Notes: generated by a model not told the origin, from the letters alone. DNA of 64,000 nt from Ophiura sarsii (GCA_035610835.1 CM069456.1:27782234-27846233); one strand, 5' to 3'. Counted from the stretch's first letter, positions 37,581 to 49,230 are shown. Numbers and translations: made by a program.

Positions 37581-38120
37581 ATTAAATATAGAAACTAGAA
37601 TAGGCTGCGTACGGAAACAATTATTCACTTATTTAGCAGGAACACGTGCGATTGAAGCATATTAGTAGGGAGTCCGGCACTTTTTGCATTTTTTCACCAA
37701 AACCCAACAAGTTTGGTATCATTGGAAAGAGGATCAAAAAAGAAATTCAACAGTGCTTGTTTCACCTCTGTAGCTTGTAGTATGGCGGAGTTATCTTAAT
37801 TTAACCTTCGGCCGACACCCGTTTTCATTCTGTCAAAATCATGCCGTAAAAGGTTGAGGAAATAGGCGACGATTTGCCGTCGCGAAACACTTATTATTAA
37901 AAAATTGGTTTAAATTTGAAATTGGAGATGCATTAGAAAGGCAATTTTAAGTTTACATACCGTGTTTTCTCTATTTAACGCCCCCCCCCCCCCCCCTCTA
38001 ATAAACGCCCCCCCCCCCCCCCCCCCTACTATTTTTAGACAATTTTTGATGATTTTAGCCCTTTTTTGACGAAAAAAAAAAAAGGGCTTTTGGTTCTATT
38101 ATTAAAGTAGTATTAATTAC

Positions 38121-39028
38121 CTGTGTTTCAGGGACTGCACCAGTATCAGTACTTGAAGATGGTAATGATGAACTGCTTTGAGTTTCAGAGATTTTCACCA
38201 TGCATGTGGCGTCGCTGTCAAAACTGCCAGATGTGTTTTCTTCAATTCGAAGGGGGGGATGCTCAGGCTGCTGTAGATCACTCTGGAAGAGAAAATTGAA
38301 AGATTCCATAAACAACCATCCTTATCTGGAACAGAAAACCATCTGATAATTTTCATTCATATTATGTAACTTAAAGTAGTATTAATTACCTGTTTCAGGG
38401 ACTGCACCCAGGCTATCAGTACTTGAAGATGGTAATGATGAACTGCTTTGAGTTTCAGAGATTTTCACCATGCACGTGGCGTCGCTGTCAAAACTGCCAG
38501 ATGAGTTTTCTTCAATTCGAAGGGGGGGATGTTCAGGCTGCTGTAGATCACTCTGGAAGAGAAAATTGAAAGATTCCATAAACAACCATCCTAATCTGGA
38601 ACAGAAAAACATCTGATAATTTTCATTTACATGTCTGCTGCAGAGAATTGGCAGATGAGATATGATAATGCTTGGTATGGTACATGCTGTAACAAGTAAA
38701 TTTGAAATAAATATTGTAAATATATTTAACCGATTCTTACCAGTTCCTTCTCCCGATACCAATCGTACAGCTCCGTATCGTCGGTGTCTGTGGAGTAATA
38801 TAGTCTATTTTCCTGCTCTTGTAAGACTTCAGGTGGTGGGAGCTGCATAGAAATAAAGAGAACAGTAAAAAATGCTTTGCAGCAAACACACAAGAAATTC
38901 AATGAAAAGAATGCAAGTTTGAAGATGGAGCTTACATTATACATTCCTTTGTTGGGGTCAGCATACGCTTCCCACAAGCGATTATCCCAACTATCACTCT
39001 CTGAGACTGAGTTACTGTCACTCATCAT
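38121..39028 (-). pseudogene. captured 5' exons of an unrecognised gene (E)
   Basis: Exon-like blocks on the minus strand: 38936-39028 (ATG, 93 nt), 38741-38842 (102 nt), 38390-38552 (163 nt) and 38121-38282 (162 nt). All have GT/AG borders. The protein starts MMSDSNSVSESDSWDNRLWE and continues LPPPEVLQEQENRLYYSTD and SDLQQPEHPPLRIEEN, acidic and Ser-rich, with no domain I recognise. The last two blocks are tandem copies about 270 bp apart. The first ends in phase 1 and the second in phase 0, so both cannot be spliced in series in frame. The gene stops short with no downstream exons inside the TIR element, so this is probably a captured fragment rather than a working gene. It retains a start codon, so transcription from the element is possible. 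Confidence 0.5.
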
Positions 39029-39054
39029 GCTTCACAGTTTCACTTCACACTGTT

Positions 39055-39420
39055 ATTAAATAAAGGGAGGAAAAAGAAGAAAAGAAAGCAAAAATTATTG
39101 AAGAAAATTATTAAAGAAAAGAAAGGGAATAAAAGAAGAAAAAGAGAAAAGAATGAATAAAGGAAGAACAAAAGGAGAAAAAGAATGAATAAAGGAAGAA
39201 AAAAGGAGAAAAGAATGAATAAAGGAAGAAAAAAGGAAAAAAAGAACATGAAAAGGAAGAAATTAGAAAGAGAATTAAAAAAAGAAAAAAGGAAAGGAAA
39301 GGAATACACAAAAAATAAGATAAAGAAAGAAAAGGATGGAATAAAGTAAGGAAGAAAAGAAAAAGGTGAAAGAAACAGGAAAGAGAATTAAAAAAAGGGA
39401 ACCTTGGCTTGGGATTAAAT
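39055..39420 (+). repeat. polypurine (GAA/AAAG) tract
   Basis: About 360 bp of almost pure A/G on the plus strand with GGAAGAAAAAAGGAGAAAAG-type units. The Phe/Ser-rich minus ORFs here are products of composition. Confidence 0.9.
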
Positions 39421-40705
39421 TTGAAATAATTAAGAAAAATAAAAACAAGTTTTGAAGGAAAAACAATAAACAAGGAAAGAAAATTATAATAAGCAACAAA
39501 AGACAAATGATAACATACTTGTAATAATGTGGAAAAATCATGGAAATGTTTGAATTCCATCTTAGTTTACACAAAAATGTTGATTCAAACTACTGTAGAA
39601 AGTCTAGAATGCTGACATTAACAAATTTCGATTTATACACCAACACGCCCAATTGGGCGAAATTTATTTATTATTTCTTTTGTCTGCATCACGCTTCGAC
39701 GGTAAATACACGTAATGCTGCGCCACGAAAAAAAAAGTTGCCAATTTTGTCGCCCAATATTAGCGCACGGCGTAAACTTATAAACAAACATTACTAAGGT
39801 TGATATTTTAATTTTTCGTGATTATCGCAACCCCATTTTGGCAATATTTATGGAAGCACCATGGTCTAAAAAAAAAAATTGCGCTTCTTGGCGATATTTC
39901 CAAGTGAGAAAAAAAATAAACACAGACACTCAAAATTGCATAAGCTTTCATTTAATAAACTGTCAAAATACTGTTATGACCTGTAAATGCATCATTTTGA
40001 AGATTTTTCACGCGCAAAACTAACACTAAGTTGACGTTTTTCAAGGCCATCACAAATCAGCAAAAAAATGAACTTTTACTTACTCAAATTCAGTCAAGTT
40101 TGGTATCGATGAAAAGATACGAATTTTCTCTCCAAAACTGGTGTCATTACCCATAATTCCTTGCATATCCTGTATAGCACGCCCCTCATTTGAAGCAGAC
40201 CATTCCGTAGCAGAAGACAAAATGGAGTCGCAATCGGCAGCATAAAAATACGCTCCTCAAATACGCCGACAAGAAACTTAAATTTTCAACACTTTAATGG
40301 TTTCTTTTGTGACTTTTCATATTCTTTTTGAAATATTTGATATTTTTTCTTCTGGAAAAGTGATTTCTCAACTTATTTTGACAAGGTAAATATAAAGAAA
40401 TTGTGACTTTTTCAGAGGTACTTTTCCCATGAAAACAGATACGTTTTCGGAAATCGCCATTCTGCCGGACTCCCTAATATTAGACATAAATTTTTATATT
40501 TAATTCAAAATTGATTTTCAAGGTATTTCGTATCAGGCGCGTAATTTATTTTACTAAATTTCAATAACTTATCTGGCGGAAACCGGTCCGCGGCCAATTA
40601 ATTCAAAATTAATTTTGTATTATTCAGGTGTAGGCTAGGCCTATAATAGTTTATGACATTTTAAGAGAAATTCCTTCGCGGGTTACCGCGCGGGTAACCC
40701 GCTAG

Positions 40706-41480
40706 TTTAAAATAAATTTATCGTGATATTCAAAAAGAAATTCGCGCGTGGAAGCGTGCAGGTACCAAAAATATTGTCATTTTTTTGTGCGCCATTTGGG
40801 CCCCTGCCCCTAACGATGGATTTGCCCCTGTAAAAAATCCCAGTAGGCCTACTACACCACTCCCACTGTCATGACTGTACATTATAATTTTTTTGTAAAA
40901 AATCATATTCTGTTGTACGAGTTGGTTCGCCATGGTCTCTGGTTGCTGATGGGTTGCGGCTTGGCCTGCTGTAGTCCTTTCATGACCCATCTTACTATGG
41001 GTCATTCCTAAGCCCATAGGATAAAGTGGTGCCGATATGTTTACAATTTAAATTCAATTTTTAGTCATCTGAAAATCCTCCATTTTTATGTCCCACTCAC
41101 CTTTTTGGAGAGCCAAAGTTATCCTCAAATGTTCTCTATCTATTCCTGGTATTCCAAAGAAAATAAGAGCTAACAAAAGTGCTCAGGAAGGCCGCATGAG
41201 AGTGTTTTATTTTATGACTAGCAAGCAAAACAGAAGAAGAAAAAACATGTGTCGGCCATTTTGTGAGTCATGTAGTAAGATTGTAACCACATGGTCTAAT
41301 GGAAATTCTGTCGTTTTGTCTCTGGCTACAAGATTTAATTTTGCCCAAATAATTGCACACAATGTTCTAGAACTAGTTGAGTACAAAATAGTAACTTAAA
41401 TCATAAAAATATTCATCAAAAACAGGATTTAGATATAAGTAGAGGGCTGACATCCCTTTGGTATTGTTCCCTTTACACCC
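40706..41480. other. no gene seen
   Basis: Region between the Helitron and the minisatellite block. A 103-codon plus-strand ORF at 41088-41399 has no recognisable domain or splice context. Confidence 0.35.
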
Positions 41481-41594
41481 TTTTTGTCTCGCCTGATGTA
41501 ATCAGAAAGAGACTATGTTATCACTATTTCTGTCCGGCGTCCGCCGTATGCCGTATGCCGTATGCCGTCCGCCGTCAGCCGTGTGCTAAGAAAT

Positions 41595-43245
41595 ACCTTT
41601 GTGACGCGATATCTGGAGATCCGTGAGGCCTATCGTGATGGGACTTGGTGGAGGGAAGGGGGGTGGTGCGTTCTGTTGCTGATTGATTTTTCAAGGTCAT
41701 CGGGGGTCATACAAGGTCATCGGGGTCAAATATGCTTAAAACTTTTGAGACGCGTTGTGACGCGATATCTAGAGATCCGTAAGGCCTATCTTGATGGGAC
41801 TTGATGTCAGGGAAGGGGGTGGGGTGTTCTTTTGCTGATTAGATTTTCAAGGTCATTGGAGGTCATTCAAGGTCATCGGGGTCAAATATGGGGTCAAATA
41901 AGATCCGTAAGGCCGATCTTGATGGGATTTGGTGGAGAGAAGGGGGTGGTGTGTTCTTTTTGCTGATTAAATTTTCAAGGTCATCGGAGGTCATTCAAGG
42001 TCATCGGGGGTCAAATATGGGGTCAAATAGATCAGTAAGGCCTATCTTGATGGGATTTGGTGGAGGGAAGGGGGGTGGTGTGTTCTTTTTGCTAATTAAA
42101 TTTTCAAGGTCACCAGAGGTCATCGGGGTCAAATATGGGGTCAAATAGATAAGTAAGGCCTATATTGATGAGATTTGGTGGAGGGAAGGGGGGAGTGGTG
42201 TGTTCTTTTTGCTGAATAAATTTTCAAGGTCATCAGACGTCATTCAAGGTTATCGGGGGTCAAATAAGATCCATAAGGCCTATCTTGATTGGATTTGGTG
42301 GAGGGAAGGGGGATGGTGTGTTCTTTTTGTTCTTAATTTTTCGGGGTCATCAGGGGTCAAATATGGGGTCAAATAGATCAGTAAAGTCTATCTTGATGGG
42401 ATTTGGTGGAGGGAAGGGGGGGGGTGTGTTCTTTTTGTTGATTAATTTTTCGGGGTCATCTGGGGTCAAATATGGGGTCAAATAGATCAGTAAGGCCTAT
42501 CTTGATGGGATTTGGTGGACGGAAGAGGGATGGTGTGTTCTTTTTGTTGATTAATTTTTTGGGGTCATTGGGGGTCAAATAGATCAGTAAGGCCTATCTT
42601 GATGGGATTTGGTGGAGGGAAGGGGGGTGGTGTGTTCTTTTTGTTGATTAATTTTTCGGGGTCATTGGGGGTCAAATATGGGGTCAAATAGATCAGTAAG
42701 GCCTATCTTGATGGGATTTGGTGGAGGGAAGGGGGGGTGGTGTGTTCTTTTTGTTGATTAATTTTTCGGGGTCATCGGGGGTCAAATATGGGGTCAAATA
42801 GATCAGTAAGGCCTATCTTGATGGGATTTGGTGGAGGGAAGGGGGGTGGTGTGTTCTTTTTGTTGATTAATTTTTCGGTGTCATCGGGGGTCAAATAGAT
42901 CAGTAAGGCCTATCTTGATGGGATTTGGTGGAGGGAAGGGAGGTGGTGTGTTCTTTTTGTTGATTAATTTTTCGGGGTCATCGGGGGTCAAATATGGGGT
43001 CAAATAGATCAGTAAGGCCTATCTTGATTGGATTTGGTGGAGGGAAGGGGGATGGTGTATTCTTTTTGCTGATTAAATTTTCAAGGTCATCGGAGGTCAT
43101 TCAAGGTCATCTGGGGTCAAATAAGATCCGTAAGGCCTATCTTGATGGGATTTGGTGGACGGAAGAGGGATGGTGTGTTCTTTTTGTTGATTAATTTGTC
43201 GAGGTCATCAGAGGTCATCTGGGGTCAAATAAAGTGATGTCTCTG
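41595..43245. repeat. minisatellite, about 14 units of 95-130 bp
   Basis: Units share AAGGCCTATCTTGATGGGAT, TTGGTGGAGGGAAGGGGG, TGGTGTGTTCTTTTTG and a GGTCATCGGGGGTCAAATA segment. Length varies because the GGTCA part is itself repeated. ORFs of the form MGFGGGKGGGVFFLL are repeat artefacts. Confidence 0.9.
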
Positions 43246-43428
43246 GAACAATTCGTAAGGTAGAACTTGTTTTCATGACGGCACTTGGAAACAAGCTCAG
43301 ATCTTTTGTTGAGAAGTCTACTTTTGTCGCCGTTGATGATGTACAGCTTCTCCGTGAGGCAAAGGTCGCACACCACTTGGATCATTTACATATATATTAT
43401 TTATATTTATCGGTGAATAAACACTTAC

Positions 43429-43731
43429 CATATGGTGGTTTAGCCATAAAGACATCTGATGGTTCACTAGCGGGTCCAAAACCAGCTTTATTCTCCGCAG
43501 ATACTCTAAATTGATACTCAGATCTCTCTGTCAAACCAGTCACCATGAACGAGGTGTCAGTGACGCGCTCCCTGTTGGCACGAGACCAGCGGGTAGCTGT
43601 CACTTCTTTGCGCTCTATAATGTAACCAAGGATCGGGCTACCACCATCAGATGAGGGCGCTTTCCAGTTGACAGTCATTTGTGTGGCATCAATGTCAGAG
43701 ACCTTGGGTTTGTCGGGAGCGCCTGGAACAT
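43429..43731 (-). CDS. titin-like fibronectin III exon
   Basis: A 303-nt exon (phase 1 at both ends, AG acceptor and GT donor) coding one complete FnIII domain. It starts DVPGAPDKPKVSDIDATQM, has WKAPSSDGGSPILGYIIERK and WSRANRERV in the middle and ends SAENKAGFGPASEPSDV-FMAKPPYG. The PPDAP-like start, the GG-P-GY-IE motif and the KPPYG linker are typical of giant muscle proteins (titin, twitchin, projectin). The frame is intact. No neighbouring Ig or FnIII exons exist besides the truncated one at 44219, so it is more likely a captured exon than part of a working muscle gene. Confidence 0.65.
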
Positions 43732-44218
43732 CTGCGGATTTCACATAAAATAAATGTGAAATTAGCAAAAACAGTTAAGAAAATATGTTTATCATCATGA
43801 TGTGATCAAGCAAAATGAGTCGAAAATATCACATTCTTAGGTTTAAATACATTTTTATGTGAAATTAGCAACAACGATTGGTATAGATTTTATAAAGACA
43901 CTTATAAAGATCAGAAAGAGAGGCTATAGAGATCAGAAAGAGAGGAACCTCCACGATGAACCAAGACGATGGGCAATACAACCTCACTCAAGTTTTGATG
44001 ATTTTTTATCATTCAACTGGCAATTCCATGCCTGAAAAAAAGCGTTGTGACTGTGAGTTGTCAAGATCATCACTACCAAAAGTCTTAACAAAGGATACAG
44101 ACGTATCTGAAACGTACACGTGCAGTAACCACACTGGATCAGTATAATGAACCTTCCTTGTCAACGATCCTTATGAACCTATTTGGTAACTTATAGAATA
44201 GTTTTATTTTACACATAC

Positions 44219-44422
44219 CATATGGAGGTTTGCAGACTTTAGGATCAGACGGAACACTGTACGGTCCCTGTCCAGCTTTGTTCACAGCGGCTATGCGGAA
44301 CTCATACTCCTTGCCCTCAAACAAATCTTTGACAGTCAGTTCAATCTCCACCACAGTCTCTTTACATGCCCTTGTCCATCTACTAGAGGATGTATCTCTC
44401 TTCTCAATGACATAGCCTGATA
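44219..44422 (-). pseudogene. fibronectin III exon truncated by minisatellite
   Basis: The C-terminal two thirds of a second FnIII domain: SGYVIEKRDTSSSRWTRACK, EYEFRIAAVNKAGQGPYSVP and KPPYG before a GT donor at 44219. Upstream of SGYVIEKRD the sequence passes directly into a minisatellite unit (AATTTGTCGAGGTCATCAGA), identical to the unit at about 43191-43222. The N-terminal third of the domain and its splice acceptor are missing. Confidence 0.65.
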
Positions 44423-44660
44423 ATTTGTCGAGGTCATCAGAGGTCATCTGGGGTCAAATAAGATCCGTAAGGCCTATCTTGATGTGATTTGGTGGAGAGA
44501 AGGCGGTTGGTGTGTTCTTTTTGCTTATTAAATTTTCAAGGTCATCAGAGGTCATCTGGGGTCAAATAAGATCTGTAAGGCCTATCTTGATGTGATTTGG
44601 TGTAGGGAAGGGGGTTGGTGTGTTCTTTTTGTTGATTAAACTTTTCAAGGTATTACATCC
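44423..44660. repeat. minisatellite, two further units
   Basis: Same unit as 41595-43245 (AAGGCCTATCTTGATGTGAT, GGTGTGTTCTTTTTG), here separated from the main array by the FnIII exons. Confidence 0.85.
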
Positions 44661-45282
44661 CTTGCATTAACTACAATGCATACCTCTGTGACAGTGCTAC
44701 ATTGTATCATATGTTTCATCATCATTTCTTTCAAGTCACTTTTGATGAACAGGCGAGACGCGCCGTTCGAGAACCGCCTTGTATACATAGGCCTTCCCTT
44801 AGGTGATACCCAACCATAGCCTAGTAGGTTAGTAGGCCTATCTATTGAGACTAGGCCTGCTGCACCGCCTGCAATGTTAAAAAAGTTAAAACTGTCAAAA
44901 TTAGCATGTTATTGTGCTAATGTATCATGTATATCATCGTTTTAACTGAAGAATTGCGACAATTGGCCAAAACACATAGGCTCTTATTGTACATACATGA
45001 CCGCATGCATAATTTTGTAAGCTTACAAGAAAAATGCAGTTTTCCATACACAATCTATTAAAATATTAAAGCAATACACTTCTTGCACATTACTAAAATG
45101 AAGCATCATCATAATCTTAAAAGGATATTTCATGATAATATGAAATAAAGGAGGATTAAAATGGATATTATTGTAGTCAAATCTTACCTCTTCACGGTCA
45201 CGGAAAGCTGCAAACCGCGTGTGCTGGACAGTGATGGTTCATAAATTCCTCTTTCGAGAGGAGCACCTTATCATATAAGATC

Positions 45283-45668
45283 TAAACACTTCAATAAATG
45301 ATATGTTTATCAGCTAAACACATGATTCCCTTATAAATAACCAATTGCTCTTGATTTAAACACTTATGTTAATTTAATGTTTATTTTGTAAACACATAAA
45401 CACTTGGGTCATAATTCTGTTTATGCATTTAGAAAAGTGTTCACATGTTTAATTAAGTGTTAAAATACTTGGGAATGTGTTTATTAACATTTTGCTATTT
45501 TTGTGCACTCAATATGCATAATGTGTTTAGATACATTATGTGTTTAAATTTCTAAACACATAAACACTTTTTTAAACATATGTAACATTCTTTCTTAACT
45601 TCTTAAATACTTTTTTAAACACATAAATGCTTACTTAAACACCTAAACACCTAAACACCTAAACGTTT
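45283..45668. repeat. degenerate AAACACATAAACAC repeat
   Basis: Variants of AAACACTTAAACACATAAAC fill about 380 bp, densest at 45500-45665. They abut the broken 3' end of the CACTA fragment, which suggests an inserted repeat-rich element. Confidence 0.7.
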
Positions 45669-46524
45669 TCATTTACAGTGTATGTAATAGGGTTTCCTTG
45701 CATTTGAACTTGAAAACCACTTCTTCAGCAGTGCTTTTGTGACTCCAAGGAGAACACCTTGCATATAGTCTGGAACTATCCCTATTACAATGTCAAACCA
45801 GGGCGTGTGTGATAATGATGTTAGGCCACATATCCCCTGTATACGGTTATTTTTTGTTGCATTTGGAGCTAGGTTGGTTATGATATCCTGTGCACTTCTC
45901 ATTGGTGCTTGCTCCATGGAAGGTTTATATGGATAATGTCTTGCATATCCTAACCCTTGTTGCACAGTTTCCCCTGACTCTTCACATGTGCTACACCCAT
46001 ATTGACCGTTATGCATGGTCATATTTAATATGTAACCTTTTGCCTGGAGGTCCAGAGTACCAAGAAATACACCCAATGACAGACGATTTGTTTTGATCTT
46101 CCCCAACCACAATTTCAACACCTGTTTCATACAGCTCTCGCATTTTTGCACTAAATGCTGCCATATATGACACAAATGGAGGGTTCCCCTTTCCTTGCCA
46201 CATTCCTACAATGAGCATGTTTTCGAGAGCAAACCTGACTTCTACTGGTAGTTCATTAATGGCCAAAAATATTGGCCACAGCTTTACATGAGAAGAATTG
46301 TACAAATGAATTCCATCACTGTTAAAGATAGCGCTAATGTTATTAGGATTTTCTAGAAACCCACCCTCTTGATAAAGCTTTCTATAGTACTCTCCATCTG
46401 TAATGTCAGAGATCATTTCTACCTCTTCAGTAGTGTATACTTTCTTTTTACCGCTTTGTACACCCTTACGAAAATGGCGAGCACATTTTGAACTCGAAAC
46501 ATGCTCGTTACAAGCTCGAAACAT
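45669..46524 (-). pseudogene. CACTA (tnp2-type) transposase fragment
   Basis: Two overlapping frames, 46009-46524 and 45669-46175, make one protein with a frameshift near 46080-46100. Landmarks: DITDGEYYRKLYQEGGF, FNSDGIHLYNSSHVKLWPIF, LAINELPVEVRFALENMLIV, MWQGKGNPPF, then DLQAKGYILNMTMHNGQYGC, STCEESGE and GIVPDYMQGVLLGVTKALL. This order (SDG...ELP...GLW-like...LDL-AK...NGKYGCSTC...DYMHG-LLG) is that of the Tnp_2/CACTA family. The C-terminal part is lost at the AAACAC repeat and the N-terminus runs into the GAGCTC repeat cluster. Dead copy; distinct from the finger-bearing transposases. Confidence 0.75.
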
Positions 46525-46935
46525 GCTTGTTACAAGCTCGAAACATGCTCGTTACAAGCTCGAAACATGCTCGTTACAAGCTTGTTACGAGCCCTATTTT
46601 GAAACAGAACGAACTTATAACGAGCTTGTTACAAGCTTGTAACAAGCTAAAATGAGCTCAAAATTACGAGCCCTATTTTGAAACAGAACAAACTTATAAC
46701 AAGCTCACAAATGTGAGCTCGCAAATTACGAGCCCTATTTTGAAACAGAACGAACTTATAACGAGCTCACAATAGCACGAGCTCGCAAATGTGCTCTTGT
46801 TTTTGAAACAGAACAAACTTATAACTAGCTCACAATAGCACAAGCTCGCATGTGTTTTTGAAACAGAACGAACTTATAACGAGCTCTCAAAAGCACGAGC
46901 TCGCAAATATGAGATCGTAATTTAAAGCCCAGGCT
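46480..46935. repeat. ACGAGCTCGT-type palindromic repeat cluster
   Basis: Dense short repeats ACAAGCTCGAAACATGCTCG, then units of about 70-80 bp holding GAACTTATAACGAGCTCACA. A second cluster of similar words lies at 53860-54250. They directly precede the CACTA fragment, so they could be subterminal repeats of that element. Confidence 0.7.
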
Positions 46936-47345
46936 ATAAAGCGATAGCTTTGTAACAAGCGCATAATTACTCAATTATGTTGATGCTGTTGACAAGCTAG
47001 TATATCTGCACAATAGAAGCACTATGTGCCGAAGTGGCAATGCATAGATAGCATTAACTGTTTTTTGTGCAATACACCTCAGATTGATGAACCACCTTAC
47101 TCATTGCTGCAACACATTCCTACAAAATAAGAATAACAAAACAGTGTCAAGTTCAAGAACATTTATTTTCTAAACTACTTCAAACCTTGCATCACGATAC
47201 AATAAAAGAAAGCACTGTGCAACCCTTTAGTGCTTCAGCTACATAAAGACAGTGGATGACATGAGAATGTTTATGGCTGGAACAGGTACTCATTCATTAA
47301 ATCTTCATTTTTTGTTACACATGTATACCTAAATTTGTTATAAAC

Positions 47346-47690
47346 TGCTCACAAAAAGTATCGAAACACTTAGAAATGCTTTTCATGTTAAGTGATGTCG
47401 TTTTCCCCCTTTTTTCATTATATTAGCCGATGTATGCACCGTTCCGAGGCTACAAAAACCCAACATCAATGCACATAAAAGGGTATTAGCACCATGTTAC
47501 AAGATACATGTCAGTCTTACTTTTTTTGATGACTGTAATGACTGTAACTATACAGGTAATAAATGTACTTTTAACTCTAAAAATATAAATCCTACCTAGA
47601 AATATTAAATCATAAAATAATAATAATACCAAGCGCTTATATATTGGATCATTTCTAAGTGTTTCGATACTTTTTGTGAGCAGTTTATAT
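47346..47690. mobile_element. mariner-like MITE with 33-bp TIRs
   Basis: TGCTCACAAAAAGTATCGAA and ACACTTAGAAATG at the left are exactly mirrored by CATTTCTAAGTGT and TTCGATACTTTTTGTGAGCA at the right. TATA flanks allow a TA duplication. No ORF. Confidence 0.85.
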
Positions 47691-49230
47691 TTCTCATGTG
47701 CAGTGATGTTAGATGCATATTGGTTTTACAGTTGCACCATTCTACAAAACCCACATCAATGCACAGAAAAAGGTTAAATTAGGACCATGTTAAAAGTTAC
47801 AAAAATATATTAAAAGCACTTGTATTTAAATGACCCGTGAAGAGTTTTTCATGTTCAGTGATGTCGGTCCTTTTTTTTCATTATAAAAGCCTATATGCAC
47901 CAATCTACAAAACCCGACATCAATGCACAGAAAAGGGTATTAGCACCATGTTATACATACATATTTAAAGCACTTGTACACGGCAAGATTACTATGGCCG
48001 GCAATGCAGTACCCTATTACTCAGTTACTGCATTGGCACCTAAACTGAAGTAACAGTGATGTTCCTTTAAAGTGGCTCTACTGCTACCTTGGAGTACCTG
48101 TACAAGTATTTCAAACAGAGTAGCTGTTTAGGATCTCCAGGGGTAACAGTGGAGCTACTTTCCAAGGAGCAGCGCTGAAACTCTGTACATGTAGGTACCA
48201 GTGCATTAACTGTTTAATTTGGGTACTGCATTGGTGGCTATTTTAGTAATCTTGCTGTGTAGTTAAGTGATCTGTGAAGTGCTTTTCATGTTCAGTGATG
48301 TCGTTTTTTCCCTTTTTTCATTATATTAGCCGATGTATGCACCGTTCTACAAAAACCCAACATCAATGCACATAAAAGGGTATTAGCACCATGTTACAAG
48401 ATACATGTCAGTCTTCTTTTTTTTTCATTACAGTCATCAAAAAAAGTAACTATACAGGTAATAAATGTACTTTAAACTCTAAAAATATAAATCCTACCTA
48501 GAAATATTAAATCATAAAGTTGTTGAGAAATTTATCTTCTTTAATATGAGATATTGCACGCTAGAATCGGTTAAATATTTAAGAAGCGACAATCCAAAAT
48601 GTAAGGTAAAGTCACAATTTCAAATTCACATTTTACATTTCAACACGGGGTAGAGAATGACAGGTAGCGTGTGTGTGGCGTATTGATCCATCGGAACAAT
48701 GCGGCCGACTGTCCAACCTGCGCATGCATCCCCCAATTACACTACCGGTAATCGATAAGGTACCCGTAGATTGGTCCGCGTGTAGAAAATAAAAATGTGA
48801 AAATGAAAATCGGACTTCTCCTTACATTTTTGAGTGCCACTTCCTCAATAATCACCCGATTCTAACGTGCAATATCTCATATTAAAGAAGATGAATTTTC
48901 AACAACTTTGTTATTTAATATTTTTAGGTAGGATATATATTTTTAGAGTTAGAAGCCAATTTATTCCCTGTATAGTTTCTTTTTTTGATGACTGTATATG
49001 AGCCTATGCTATGTATGCACCATTCTACAAAAACCCGACATCAATGCACAGAAAAGGGTATTAGCACCATGTTACAAGATACATACATTTTTTAAAAGCA
49101 CTTAGTAGTTAAATGACCCGTGAAATGTTTTTCATGTTCAGTGATGTCGGTCAGTTGTTTTTTACATTAGATGTAAGCCTATGTGCGCACTGTCTACAGA
49201 AACACGACATCAATGCACAGAAGACAGGGC
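47690..49230. repeat. cluster of short dispersed direct repeats
   Basis: The segment GGGTATTAGCACCATGTTAC, with upstream CATCAATGCACA and TTCAGTGATGTCG, recurs at about 47485, 47765 (variant), 47936, 48375 and 49057, with a partial copy near 49200. Gaps between copies contain unrelated inserts. No gene. Confidence 0.75.
48446..48990. repeat. large inverted repeat (arms of about 140 bp)
   Basis: Left arm ACTATACAGGTAATAAATG, ATCCTACCTAGAAATATTAA, AATATGAGATATTGCACG; the right arm holds the complement (CGTGCAATATCTCATATT, TTAATATTTTTAGGTAGGAT, CCCTGTATAGT). A third partial copy of the left arm lies at 47545-47620. Confidence 0.75.

Larger units (their letters stand above)
37666..40476. mobile_element. 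2.8-kb TIR element carrying captured exons
   Basis: The inverted ends TAGGGAGTCCGGCA and TGCCGGACTCCCTA are flanked by a perfect 7-bp direct repeat ATATTAG (37659-37665 and 40477-40483). No transposase is encoded. The cargo is four minus-strand exon-like blocks of an unrecognised gene (38121-39028), poly-C runs at about 37982-38026 and a purine-rich tract at 39055-39420. It lies wholly within the Helitron. Confidence 0.7.
36786..40705 (+). mobile_element. non-autonomous Helitron, about 3.9 kb
   Basis: The 5' end reads TCTATACTAATAAAA with A immediately before it. The 3' end has a perfect 10-bp hairpin GCGGGTTACC-GCGCG-GGTAACCCGC (40678-40702), then CTAG and a flanking T. These are the canonical Helitron features: 5' TC, 3' hairpin plus CTRR, insertion between A and T. 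No Rep/helicase ORF is present, so the copy is non-autonomous. It contains a MITE (37254-37580) and a nested TIR element with captured exons (37666-40476). Confidence 0.8.
41487..44760. mobile_element. minisatellite block with captured titin-like exons
   Basis: Bounded by short inverted GTCTCGCCTG (left) and CAGGCGAGAC (right). Inside are about 14 tandem units, two fibronectin III exons, then two more units. I infer one mobile block from the shared repeat units on both sides of the exons. The 10-bp ends are short and no target duplication is evident, so the boundaries are tentative. Confidence 0.4.

Noticed and set aside
39040..39574. Phe/Leu/Ser-rich minus-strand ORFs resembling membrane proteins
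   Set aside because: They are translations of a polypurine tract; apparent hydrophobicity is compositional.
41562..43194. Gly-rich ORFs (GFGGGKGGGVFFLL)
   Set aside because: They are repeated readings of the minisatellite units, in several frames, with no start or splice context.
45188..45270. Possible exon LERGIYEPSLSSTRGLQLSV before a GTAAGA donor on the minus strand
   Set aside because: Open frame is short, the acceptor is unclear and no neighbour exon could be joined.
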